Shown piece by piece: positions 45,442-56,713 of a DNA stretch of 64,000 nt. The notes beneath the pieces were generated by a model that was not told where the DNA came from, searched no databases, and worked only from the letters and a program-made list of their open reading frames with translations. Position numbers and translations under genes: made by a program. Position 1 is the first letter of the stretch. Every line of letters starts with the position of its first letter. Source of the stretch: Melastoma dodecandrum (taxonomy: Eukaryota > Streptophyta > Magnoliopsida > Myrtales > Melastomataceae); the NCBI GenBank assembly GCA_029817715.1, contig JARUPY010000503.1:124001-188000 (forward strand), given 5' to 3'.

Positions 45442-47882
45442 ATGGTGTTGTCGGCGCCCACGTCCTCCGGCGTCCCGCCGATCAACTCCTCCAACGCCAG
45501 CCCCCGCCTCTCCGCTGCCACTGCCACCACCCGACGTCGCATCGCTGACCTTGTAGACACCCCTGACCATTCCTCATCTGAGGACGACGAGGAGGATCCC
45601 TCCCACCACCACCATAACCCCGCCCATAACTTCAATCACCCTCATCATAATAGTCACGGCTCCAGAGCCGCCCTGATGCGTAAGAGACTCTTCGGTGGTA
45701 TGCCAGAAGCCTGGGCGAGGCGCCACCCCGGGAGAAAGGTCTTCTCCGGGCTCCTCCTCATCGTCGTCTTCTCTGTTTTCATCAAGGGATCCTTCTTCGC
45801 CAGTAGTAATTTCGGGTACAAGAACGGGTTGCTTACGCACGCCACCGTCAAGGAGGACCTCGTTCATAATAAGGTTGTCGATGTTAAGGACCGCGAGGAC
45901 GGATCCTCTTCTTCTTCTTCATCTACGTCGTCTTCGATGCCCAAGCGTGTCCTGGAGAAGTTGTCCGTAAGTCTAACCCGTCAGGCCAAAGATTTAATTT
46001 GTATTTCTCTCCCTCCCTCCCTCCCTCTCTCTCTCTCTGTTCTCCGGAGAAGCTCTTTTCTTATGTTTTTATCCTTGGTTTTGACAGACTCCGGAGATTT
46101 GGATGAAGCCAAACAGTGATAATTACCACCAATGCATAGCTAGACCCAAGAATATAATAAGTGAGTTCACGAACTTGACGTCAATGTTCGCTTCTGAACG
46201 TTATGATTTCCCTCACCAGTTCGACGGGTTGCAGGTGCACAGAGAAATCCCAATGGCTACCTGGTTGTACATGCCAATGGAGGGTTAAACCAGATGAGGA
46301 CAGGGGTGAGTTCCGATTCTTGATCGGCTAAATTGTTTTGATGAGTTTTTAGAGCTTCCTGATTGTTGAATACTGGGTCTTTGTTGTTTTCAGATATGCG
46401 ATATGGTTGCAATCGCAATGATCATGAATGTTAGCCTCGTTCTTCCTTCTCTCGATCACAAGTCCTTCTGGACTGACCCTAGGTACTGTTTGAATGATAA
46501 GATCAGGGTCCCTTTTTGCGACGGCGAATTTATATCATGATGCGGTTGTTCTTTGCAGCGACTTTAAGGACATCTTCGATTGGAGGCATTTCATGGATGT
46601 CTTGTAAGACGACGTCGATATAGTTGAATCGTTACCAGCAAAGTATCAGTCTGTACATCCCCTATTGAAGGCCCCGATTTCGTGGTCAAAGGTCCGGTGA
46701 TTCAATTACTTGTATCCACTTGTCACGCTCTGGGATTGTGGGATAGAAGGATGTCATATGAGGGAGGTTTGGTGTATTTGCAGGCAAGTTATTACAAAAG
46801 CGAGGTACTCCCTCTGTTCAAGAAGCATAAGGTGATTAAATTCACTCACACGGATTCACGCTTGGCAAATAATGGCCTTGCTTCATCCATTCAGAAGCTC
46901 AGATGCCGTGCTAATTATGAGGCTCTGAGGCATACGGATGAGATTGAGGCGCTTGGTAGAACCCTGGTTGATAGGATGAGGAATAACAGTGAGCCATACA
47001 TCGCCCTTCACCTAAGGTACTAAACTCAAGCAGCGGAATTTCAGTTGATGAATGATGCACATCGAACTGATAAAATCTTTCTGCAGGTACGAGAAAGACA
47101 TGCTAGCTTTCACAGGCTGTAGCCACAACCTCACAGCAGAAGAGACAGAGGAGCTTAGAATTATGAGATATGAGGTGAAACACTGGAAGGAGAAGGACAT
47201 AGACAGCGCCGAACGCCGCCTTCAGGGCGGATGTCCGATGACACCTAGGGAGGCCGCATTTCTTCTCAAGGCACTGGACTACCCTTCCATGACGATGATA
47301 TATATAGTCGCGGGGGAAATTTATGGAAGCAATAGCATGGACGCATTTCGATCCGAGTATCCAAATGTTTTTACTCATTCGACCCTTGCTACGGAGGAAG
47401 AGTTGGAACCTTTTCTGTCATTCCAGAATCGGCTGGCTGCCCTGGACTACATTGTTGCTCTTGAAAGCGACGTATTTGTATATACATATGATGGGAACAT
47501 GGCGAAGGCCGTGCAGGGTCACAGGAGGTTCGAGGGATTTCGGAAGACCATCAATCCCGACAGGTTTGGCCTTCAGCCGAATCCCAAAAACCTCCATCTG
47601 TTCGAACCGATTCTAATCCGTGCATGTGTTTTTGGTTCTTGCAGACTAAATTTCGTCAGGCTTATTGATAAGTATGATGACGGTTCATTGACGTGGAATG
47701 AGTTCTCCGCGGAGGTGAAGAAGTCACATTCAGACAGGCTTGGTGCGCCTTATCTGAGACGAGCAGGGGAGTCTCCAAGGATAGAGGAGAACTTTTTCGC
47801 GAATCCTCTGCCTGGTTGTATCTGCAGCAGGCAGCAGGATCAGGTGGCTAGTGTAAAACATTCTATGAGCAAAAAAAGGTGA
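45442..47882 (+). pseudogene. O-fucosyltransferase-like protein gene with an in-frame nonsense codon
   Basis: Exon 1 starts at 45442. It encodes a cytosolic Ser/His-rich region, a type II membrane anchor (KVFSGLLLIVVFSVFIKGSF) and a stem. Later exons give TPEIWMKPNSDNYHQC, NGYLVVHANGGLNQMRTG (the GDP-fucose-type binding loop), [93 protein letters not shown] and NPLPGCIC, the whole plant PF10250 family. The family normally reads MDVLKDD; here the Lys codon is TAA (46605-46607), about one third into the protein. All other exons and GT-AG junctions look sound. An 81-bp intron at 47564-47644 is open in frame. With only this one lesion, the gene is a very young pseudogene or an allele or assembly variant. 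These proteins are Golgi glycosyltransferase-like; substrates are mostly unknown. Confidence 0.87.
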
Positions 47883-48487
47883 AGCTACAGCGGTAGGTCT
47901 GTGTGTATTTAGCGCAGTTTGAGGGGGAAGGGGAGAGAATTCAATGGGGATGAAGCAGCAGCCCCAGCCAGATTTGAGCCATTGCAGCACAAAGTTTTCG
48001 GTGAGAAAATTTTGATATAACCAGCGAAGAAAAAAGGGGTTTCACTGTTTATCTGCAGCTCGGAGAAGATCCGAGCTTTCAACCTAGCCAGGAAACCAAG
48101 TCGGAACCGCGGCACCGGAGGAGTGGAAGCACGGTTGGTCAGCTTAGATTAAATTTACATAAGGGTATTTAAGCGCAAGGTACAGAAGTGAAGTGAACCC
48201 AAACCATTCTGATAGGGGAGACTACCATAGGGCGTCACTTTGTTCAATTCTTAATTGCATTCACTGACGGTTCATCGTCTCGCGCAAAAATCCCAAGTGG
48301 GAAACAAGGAGTACGCATTTCTGGCTTGCTTTCTTTCTTCTAATCCAATTTCGCTAGACAAAGAAACACAACTGGGAAATAATTGGACACGGCTAAAACA
48401 AAAGATCCCGTGTTGAATTGCTGCGTTTGATGACGACCAAAACATACGAAAGAAACGAGGAATAGAGAGAGAGATTGCGATATTGTT
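47883..48487. other. Intergenic region
   Basis: This follows the O-fucosyltransferase-like gene and precedes a small unassigned frame. No repeat or known coding sequence was recognised. Confidence 0.45.
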
Positions 48488-48796
48488 TTGTCTTCAATGG
48501 GTTTTGGACAGAGTTGGCGGGATCAAATCATCTGGGCAGAGACGAATCCTCCGCCGTTTCACGTTCCTCGCTCCAAAGGGACTCACCCTGGACAATCTTT
48601 CGGGAGGCGGGAGGAATTCCTTGAAAGGGCAATTCATGGGGCTAGTTTATGCATGCCGGTATATGACAGCTCCTCCTATACTCCTCAGCACATCACAGTT
48701 GGTACTGAAGCTTGTATCTGGTTGATGAAGGAAGCTCGTCCTGTCGACAAGTATTGGGATAAGATAACATCGTTAAGACGATTATGTGGATGCTAG
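48488..48796 (+). CDS. Hypothetical small protein
   Basis: A 102-codon frame; the second Met (48497) gives MGFGQSWRDQIIWAETNPPP and then FHVPRSKGTHPGQSFGRREE with FLERAIHGASLCMP. The composition (Trp, Pro, charged residues, few rare runs) looks more protein-like than the shadow frames in this window. I do not recognise a family. A GT at CATGCCG/GTATATG near 48660 could be a splice donor, so the last part may be intron. Its length may therefore be wrong. It lies between the O-fucosyltransferase-like gene and FBPase and is convergent with the latter. Confidence 0.38.
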   Translation: MSSMGFGQSWRDQIIWAETNPPPFHVPRSKGTHPGQSFGRREEFLERAIHGASLCMPVYDSSSYTPQHITVGTEACIWLMKEARPVDKYWDKITSLRRLCGC

Positions 48797-49156
48797 GATA
48801 TGATTTGGTTGTATCATATCTGAGTGTGTGGTCTTATGCGAAAAGGTTTCTCATTTCGCCAGTCAAGATTCGGTTGATCTTTGCTATGTTATGTTGTCTA
48901 GTGATCTTCTAGCCTCAGTTTGTACGAAGAGGGCAGTGTGAATTCTAACAGCCTCGTGAGAATACTGCAGATTGATTTTAGATTTCATCGATCGTACTCA
49001 AACCACTTTGCTTGCTGTAAGATCACCTCGCGCGATGATTCAGGTTACTGCAGACTGCTGAGGATCACCTACACATTCGACTCTGGTGTTTCATTGATTA
49101 AAATTCATATGTTGCTCCACGCAAAGGAATTATTTCTGTCCGGCAAAACGTTTTAA
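48797..49156. other. Intergenic region, FBPase 3' flank
   Basis: No coding frame, repeat or known motif was recognised. It probably includes 3' UTRs from both sides. Confidence 0.45.
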
Positions 49157-50638
49157 TCAAACAAGATACTTCTCCAGTTTCTCTACTTCTTCCACGCTCC
49201 CAATGTACAACGGAACTCGCTGATGAATCTGCATGACAGAGCACCCTCGTAAGCAATAGGGATCACATCACCAGGACAAGCGGCAATTGAAGTCTCATCT
49301 CACCTCGACCGGTTCGATATCAAGGATCCTCTGATGACCATCAGATCCCTTTCCACCCGCCTGCTCGACTATGAAGCTCATTGGCGCACACTCATACAAC
49401 AGTCTCAGCTTTCCATTCTTACTCTTCTTGTCCCTCGGGTATCCGTAAATCCCACCATACAACAAAGTCCTATGGAAATCCCCGACCAGACTACCAATGT
49501 ACCTGGCAGAGTAAGGCTTCCCGCTAGGCCCGGGGTCCTTGAGAGCATCGATGTACTTCTTGAGCTTGTCATCCCACAGCTGGTAGTTTCCCTCATTAAA
49601 TGCGTAGATTTTTCCTGCTTTCGGGATTTGAATCTTCTCCTGGGTCAGCACGAACTCCCCATACATGGGGTCCAAGGTGAATGCGTACACTCCTGTCCCT
49701 ATGGTGAGCACAAAGATCACCGAGCTCGAGTACATGCAGTACCCTGCTGCTAGCAGGTTGCTCCCTGGTTGGCACACATTGACAATGCAACGCTGCTCTT
49801 GCTCTTCCAGCTAAACAAATTACGAAAAGAACCAGCTAGAAAACTGAGTGTATTGCAGGCTCATTCAACTGCAAAAGAGAAGCAGACTCACAGTAGCATC
49901 ATCTCCGACATCAGCAAGGCACTCGTTGTTGGGGCTGTATATCCCGAATATGGATCCTGTGGAGACAGCGGCATCGATGTTGGAGGACCCATCGAGGGGA
50001 TCGAAAACAACGATGTAGTTCCCTGAGTAGCTCTCTTCCACAGCCACTGGCACATCCTCCTCCTCTGAGGCAATGATCCCAGTCCTGCCGCTGGATTTCA
50101 AGCAGTTGGAGAACACCTGAAACCAGGGATTATTTCCGCCAACAAAATCATCAACGAACCGACAGTAAGGACATCATACTTGTTTTACTGGAAAGGTTTT
50201 CCAAATGATGAATACCTCGTTGGACACCACGTCGAGCTTCTTCTGGTCCTCCCCCTGGACGTTAACTGCGCCCTGCACCCCAGTCAGATTAGAGATCCCC
50301 GCTCTCTGCACCAAGGAAGCAATCTGCTTGCATGCCATGGATATGCTCGACAAGAGGATGGTCAGCTCAGCATCAATCGTCCCATCCCTTTCCTGCCTCA
50401 GGAGCCATGTCGTCAAAGTCTGAAGCTCATAGCCGCCCTTCTTACTCTTCTCATCCGCTTTGACCGCCGCAGCCCCAGCGGCCGCACACCACACGCCCCT
50501 GGGAGCACCCTCATGCCTCAACCCTTTCCGGACGAGGGAACTCGAGCAGAGATGAGAAGAGGGGAAGGCAGGGAGGGAGCGGCAGTGGCGGGAAAGCCCG
50601 AGGTGAGGTGGAGAAGGCGACGTTGCTGCTGTCACCAT
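49157..50638 (-). CDS. cpFBP1: Chloroplast fructose-1,6-bisphosphatase (redox-regulated form)
   Basis: Four minus-strand exons give 408 residues. About 60 N-terminal residues rich in Ser, Arg and Ala are a plastid transit peptide. Catalytic and metal-binding parts are intact: ELQTLTTWLLRQERDG, SEEEDVPV, VVFDPLDGSSNIDAAVSTGS, LDPMYGEFVLTQ, YIGSLVGDFHRTLLYGGIYG, and LRLLYECAPMSFIVEQAGGK. The regulatory loop after GIYSPNNEC is present and holds three cysteines (NNEC, QRCIVNVC), the pattern of the thioredoxin-f-controlled isoform, as opposed to cpFBP2, which lacks them. It dephosphorylates fructose-1,6-bisphosphate in the Calvin-Benson cycle and starch synthesis. The C-terminus reads EIHQRVPLYIGSVEEVEKLE. 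All introns are GT-AG with no lesion. Confidence 0.96.
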
Positions 50639-52042
50639 AGCTGTGAAATCCTTTGATAATACTAAGAGTTATAGTGGCGGAAGTTCCTCCTCCTTGTTGT
50701 TCTTCATTGGCTGTGTTTATTGCTTAGGATTTGGGTAGGAGATGAGAACGTGAGGACGGCCATAACATCTCTCAGTGGGGTCCCACTTATCTCTGCGCCT
50801 TTCGTTCTCTCGATCGGTTTCGATTGTATCTTCAAGGGCCGTAGGCCCATAATAAGTACAATCCAAAGGCCCATCAAACTTCATGGACCAAATTGATAAC
50901 AACGTTGTAATAATAACAAATGTGTGTAAATAAATTAATACCTGGTCCGTCCGAACATCAAAATCAAAGCAAGATTCATTCATACGAATGAAATGATTGC
51001 TTATAAGACAACCCGAGGACACCCGGCATCTTCCGAGGAATAACTGCTAAAATCAAATTGGTTGACCTGTCCGTCCAATGGCTTAATCGGTAATAGTGTT
51101 AGGCCGGGGGTGGTCGGTCATTCCCCATTCATCACGGCGGCATGACTCCATCCCGCCCACCAAACATCGAGACTAAAAACACGCGTCCCTTGGAACGAAC
51201 TTGCTTGCCAAAAAAGACCGGCCAACCAACCAACCAACCCAGTCCCGCCCTTCATACCCCGAGCGAATTAAACAGGGGCAAGGCAACGATGATTGATTCG
51301 GGTTTGTAATAATAAAAAAAACGTTTTTTGGTTATGGGATCCCCTTGCCTTTTACTTTTTCCTAATAATAAATACACTCTTCGAACCAAGTGCTTAACTT
51401 GTGGGGTGGTGATTTCTTTTATTAAATAAAAAAGATCTTTTTTTATTGAGCTGTGTCCTTTTTTATACGGTAAAAAATCTTCCCCAAGGATTCTGCCTGC
51501 CTATATTTGCGTTCACCCCACTCCCCTCTCCTTCTTTATTTATTCATCTATATTAAATTTAAAATGATGTAAATATAGAAAGGAATTGCGTAATAATAGA
51601 CAGAGGTCTCTCCTGCCGACAAAATTGAAGCCCCATCAAAGCCGCGTAATTGATGTTGTTAGGCAGAGTCAGGTGTTGTTGTCGTGTCTGGACGTAAAAA
51701 AGATCGCTCTCTTCTTACCCCCCTAAAAGAAAAGAAAAAAAACAAAAACCCACCAATGAAATTCTTCTTACCCATCTTTTCTATGTCGTCGTCGAATCGA
51801 ATGTATTAATGAAAATCGAATCCTAATTTCCTAACTTACAACAAAAAAGAAAATCCCCAATTACCTTCCTAACAATATATAAAAAAATAAATACACCGGC
51901 TCTCCTCAACCCCTCCGCCTATATATATATATATATAAGCCCCGGAAGGAAACCGCTATTTATTCATTCCCATCTCTTGAAACCGCAAAGACAACCTCGT
52001 CCCCCAACATTAACCATCTCCCCTTTCCCTTCCTTTCAATCA
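50639..52042. other. Divergent intergenic region between FBPase and PAR1
   Basis: This is AT-rich upstream DNA for both genes. It carries many short homopolymers and an AT dinucleotide run at 51920-51937. No coding frame was recognised. Light-response elements would be expected for FBPase but none was confirmed by eye. Confidence 0.55.
51920..51937 (+). promoter_or_regulatory. AT-dinucleotide run containing a TATA-like element upstream of PAR1
   Basis: A TATATATATATATATAAG stretch lies about 105-123 bases before the PAR1 start codon, the right distance for a TATA box with a short leader. It is also a microsatellite, so function is inferred from position only. Confidence 0.5.
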
Positions 52043-52868
52043 ATGGCCGCCTCCATGAAGAAGCTCCCGTTGATCGTCGTCCTCCTCTTCGCCTCCTCCC
52101 TCTTCTTCCATGCTGCTCTAGGTGTGTGGAATCCTCATTTCGTATTTATGTAGCCGGTGTTCCTGATTGATGATTGTACGTTGAATATATTGTTCTAAAA
52201 TTTGTGGGTGAATTTTTTGTTTGTTTGTTGCGATTTGCAGCGGAGCTGGTCTGCGATGACCTCCCCAATGATTTGTGCGCCTTCGCCATCTCCTCCTCCG
52301 GGAAGAGGTGCCTCCTCGAGACCTTTGCGAAGGACGACGGAGGCGTCGAGTACCAGTGCAGATCGTCCGAGGTCATCGTCGAGAGGATGGCTGAGTACAT
52401 CGAGACGGAGGACTGCGTGAGCGCCTGTGGTGTCGACAGGAAGTCGGTGGGGATCTCATCGGACTCACTCCTCGAGGCTCAATTCACGAACAAGCTCTGC
52501 TCCAAGGCGTGCCACGAACAATGCCCCAACATCGTCGACCTCTACTTTAACTTGGCCGCAGGCGAAGGTAAGGATTCTCCTTCTCATTCCCCATCAAATA
52601 TTATTATTTCCTTGCTCCTGACTCAAAAGAATTTTTGGTCTTTTCCGACATGTCCTATCATAATTTAGTAACAAAATTCCGAACGTGACGTTGAAACCTT
52701 GTGTTGAACTTTACAGGCGTGTTCTTGCCTGATCTATGCGAGGCCCAGCGCCTTAACCCTCACAGAGCCATGGTCGAGCTGATGAGCAACGGGGCAGCCC
52801 CTGGTCCGGTATCGACCGAGTCGCTATTCTTTGATGCGTCGGCCGCTCCGGCCCCTTCCCCCCTGTAA
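52043..52868 (+). CDS. PAR1: PAR1 (photoassimilate-responsive) protein
   Basis: Three exons (52043-52121, 52241-52567, 52717-52868) join in frame to 185 residues. A signal peptide (KLPLIVVLLFASSLFFHAAL) is followed by a cysteine-rich domain: ELVCDDLPNDLCAFAISSSG, KRCLLE, GVEYQCRSSEV, EDCVSACGVDRKSVGISSDS, NKLCSKACHEQCPNIVDLYF and GVFLPDLCEAQ. These are the hallmarks of the plant PAR1 family, first described as transcripts induced by soluble sugars. The protein is probably secreted and its molecular role is unknown. The tail is rich in Ala and Pro (SAAPAPSPL), which might carry a short arabinogalactan-type glycomodule. In Arabidopsis, as I recall, PAR1 (At3g54040) neighbours cpFBPase (At3g54050), as here. 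Confidence 0.93.
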
Positions 52869-54037
52869 TTAAGTTGGCACGCGGTACTCTTATCATACGA
52901 GAATAATTATAAGAATGTTATTACCCTACGAGAGAAATAAGTCGACTCCTAGTTTAGAGTAATGGACGTCGTCTTCGCCTTCTCAGACATTTATTTTATT
53001 ACGCATGCTTTAAAATGTTACTGAGAGGAGATGAGAGATTGGCCCGGCGGGGATTTGTTTGATGAATTTGTTATGTGTTGAGGAGTTTGGGATTTGTTAG
53101 AAAACTCTACGATCCTCTATATATTATGGGGATTCGAGGGATTATCCTTTATGTGTCGTGTCGTGGCACTACGTTTTTCATTCTATAATACTACAACGAT
53201 ATATGATATTATGAAGTTGGAATAATCTCGACAAGTATAACAAATATGAAATGGAAGACCATGTAGATGGTCATGAATGAACCGATGTTGAGGGGTTTGA
53301 GTATGTCCTCGTGTTTCTACTTTTTGACCTTTCGATGGCGAGGACGCACATAATAATAATTCAACAAAGACCGACCGACTTCCAACACACAGCCATGAAG
53401 ATTATGGGAAATTCAGGGTTATTATTCCCAAGGAAAAAAGGGAAGACTTTTGAAGGAGTCATCATGCATCATGACCCGACAACATCCCAATCATTCTTTT
53501 TTTTTTTTTTAGTTATGTTCGTTCCCACCCCTGTTGTGAACGACTGGCCGAACTCGGACGATATCAGTAGTGGCCCAAGCCCATCTACACTACTAGGGCT
53601 TAAACGAAGCCCAATCAATTGTTTCCTTTTAATTAGCACCCCCAGCTAATCAAACCACAGTGGTTAGAGATTAATTAAGCAAGCACCTGCCCCTGAGAAT
53701 GAGATTAGTTTGAGAGTTGACCATTTATTAAAACTAAGTAAGCATTATCATTATTAACAAAATTCCGCCAGTTTTTCACTTTCAGTTTCAATTTTGATTA
53801 AAATAAGGTTATGTCCGTAGAAAACACAAATGGGACAACTATTCATCCCCAGAAAGCAAAAGATGAAGAAGAAAAAAAAGCAAGTAATGTTCCTGATGAT
53901 ACATTTGGAGATTCACTCTTTAAAGAATCATATATTTTGGAGAAAAGGAAGCCTAGCCGTGCCCAACTAGTGCATTTATTTGACAGAAAACGAAGAAAGG
54001 GACGAACATGGGCTCTCGGTCCGGCCGGACGCGACTT
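52869..54037. other. Convergent intergenic region between PAR1 and laccase
   Basis: Both genes end into this stretch. It holds a T run at about 53497-53510. A 76-codon plus-strand frame at 53811-54041 overlaps the laccase 3' end in antisense and is not considered real. Confidence 0.5.
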
Positions 54038-56713
54038 CTAGCATTTGGGGAGGTCGTAAGGAGGAGGTGGAAGGGTGGAGTCGGGGGTGCCGCCGTTCTC
54101 CACTTTGAAAGCCGTCGCCAGTCCCCAGGGAAGGTGGACGTCGAGGTGGCAATGCAGAATCCACACCCCTGCGCAATCGCAACACGTATCATCACTATAA
54201 CCTCAGCAGTTAGGTTCAGTTAGTCTTTAAGGAATGATTTCGTTATCCCCCGGTGGTTGTGATGGAATTATCACAACTATCGAACCCAACTTATTCCCAT
54301 CTACCTAACGCCCTAGTTCTAAAAGTATTTCACTATATTTTTAAGCTTGAATTCAACTCCTAATCACTGTGGGTTGTGTCATCGATTAGGTCATAAACAG
54401 GACTTGCTAACCAAGTCTGATACTGATAAAAAATGTGCTCACACTTAAGATGATTGGATTGACTTTCCCTAGTTCTTAATTTTCATTTTTAATATTAGTA
54501 ATAGAAGGAGTAGTAGTAGTAGTAGTTGTGGTCGCGGTATAATTTCTTTTTTTTTTTTTTACCTGGATTATTGGCGGTGAATCGGATGGCGGCCCATCCA
54601 CCAACCGGCACGCCGATGGTGTTCCGGATCTGGGGGTTGTAATAGTTGAACTTCCTCCAATCAGTCGCGGCATTGTAATTGCCGAATCCCTGAGCCAGCA
54701 CGTGGAAGTTGAAGCCGTGCAAATGCATGGGATGGTTCTCCACGCCGATGAATGCGGTGTTCTGGAAGACGATCTCTATTGTCGAGTTGAACTTCACCTT
54801 CTTGATGCTCGTGCTCTTGCTTGTGATTGCGAGCGGGCTATTGCTGTTGTTCGGGTTCACATAGTCGAACGCCAGCGGCGGATGGTTTGGGAAATCCGTT
54901 GTGTAGACACCCGGGATGTCGAAAAAGTGAGCCTGAAGCAGGGCCGTTGTTGGGAATTGGAAGGAATGGTTGTTCATGCTCGCGGCGAACCGTAGCCCCT
55001 TCAGAGTCGGGATCGGGATCTGACAGGTCGGGCATGGCACAAATCCGAGTCCGATGGTGATGAACATCTGCTCGTCGACTTTGGGTGCCACGGGGAACCA
55101 GTTCGGGGCTCCCACAAGACTAGTCATGGAGGTGTAGAACTTATTGGCAGTCGGCGTATCGTTGAAGGCAGGAAGAGAAGGCATTTTAGGGACAGTCTTA
55201 GGAGCAGCCTCGTAAAGGAGCAGGCCGGTGGTGGTGGTGTTGTCGAATGCACCAGCATTCTGGGCGCTAAAGTAGGGGAGGGCTGCCATGTAGTACGCAC
55301 CGGGGGCCTGGTCTGCAACCAGGAGGGCATCTACGGTTTGGCCCGGGGTAAGGACGACGATGCCGGTGACATAAGGGTTAACATATGAGGCGTCGGCAGC
55401 CACGACCGTGAACTTGTGGTTGGCTATCTTGAAGAAGAGCTGATTATTGAGTGCAGCGTTGATGATGCGCAACAAGTAGGTCTTTCCCGGGATAACTCTC
55501 AGTTTATACATATCTGCAATCAAAATGTACAAAAACTAATTAGCCACGCACGATACATGGAGTCGTATTACGGAAATTCAAAAGATAAGACTTCTCGGAG
55601 TCCTTACGCTCGATGGAGCAAGGGTAAAGATGTCCAGGCCTTCCGTTGATGGTGAAAGCGTCGGAATTGTTGGGGACGAAACCGGTCGCGAGTGCCTGAT
55701 TCTCGACCGCAATCACGTCTGCATCCCAGTACTCCCCTAAATTGAAATTACATTAACTGAAGATTACTTTACTGCATATGACAAAGTCATATGTGATCAT
55801 CACCTAAAATCGTTTTGCGCTAATCTCTATCAGTTGTCATGAACTTAATATCTAATATTTACGTGGGCTAATTCATCGTCTACCTATCACCTTCAACATG
55901 TCAGCTGAGCAGCAAAACCTTTCTATTTTTATATAAACAAGGATATGGATGGTACCTAGAATGATGGGGACTTCTTCGTAAGGCTTTGGGAACGGGTATG
56001 CACCAGACTTGGGTCGGATAATGAGACCGCCGTAGACGGTAGCTCGGAGCCAGGAGACGTGGGCATGCCACCAGAGCGTTCCCTCCTGCTTCGTGATCGT
56101 GAATCTGTACGTGTATCTTCCTCCGTGAGGCGGTATCGGACACTGGGTTATGTAACTCGGACCGTCAGACCATCCGCTTAGCAGCTGAAGGATTCCGTGC
56201 CTGCATTGACCGAAGGTTGTCATAAAAATAGGCTGGAGACTCACAAGTTGCTCCTGTGTATTATGGACTTCTACCAATGATATTACGAGAAATCGCATTC
56301 GGATGGCGAAGTTTTGGATTATAATATTCTGGGTCAAAAGTCACGAAACCTCGATCTTAGTCTCTTTATTTTCTTACCAATGGATGGTGAGATTATAAGG
56401 TGAATTATTGACGACATGAACAACGAGGGTATCGCCCGCCGTGACGTATAATGTCGGACCCGGAAGGGTTCCGTTCACCGCGTTTATCACTCGCGTATGG
56501 CACAGCCTCGTAACCGTCAGGTTTTGCACCTGAAGAACCAAAGAAAACGGATCAAAATTCATACTTATGAACAAACCTCATTTACCATTGAATGGTTGAG
56601 AGTGAGGGAAGGCTTACATGAAACGTGTGCTCGACGATCTCACCTGAGGCGACCGTAAAGAAAGCTCCGGCAAGAACTGCCAACGAAATCACGAGCACTC
56701 GACGTGCCGCCAT
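54038..56713 (-). CDS. LAC: Laccase (multicopper oxidase)
   Basis: Six minus-strand exons from ATG 56713 to TAG 54038-54040 give roughly 565 residues, the usual laccase size. A signal peptide ([19 protein letters not shown]) precedes three cupredoxin domains. The four copper-binding blocks are complete: IHWHGIL (split by an intron), [30 protein letters not shown] and [19 protein letters not shown]. The plant motif [20 protein letters not shown] is present, and the protein ends [12 protein letters not shown]. Plant laccases oxidise monolignols and other phenolics in the apoplast. Exon junctions are GT-AG; exon 5 (to 54563) is the long one and exon 6 is 54168-54038. The subgroup looks nearer the LAC7/14/15 side than LAC4/17, but this is a weak guess. 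There is a TATA box about 95 bp upstream. Confidence 0.94.

Noticed and set aside
53811..54041. 76-codon plus-strand frame
   Set aside because: It overlaps the end of the laccase gene in antisense and is Lys/Glu-rich from low-complexity DNA.
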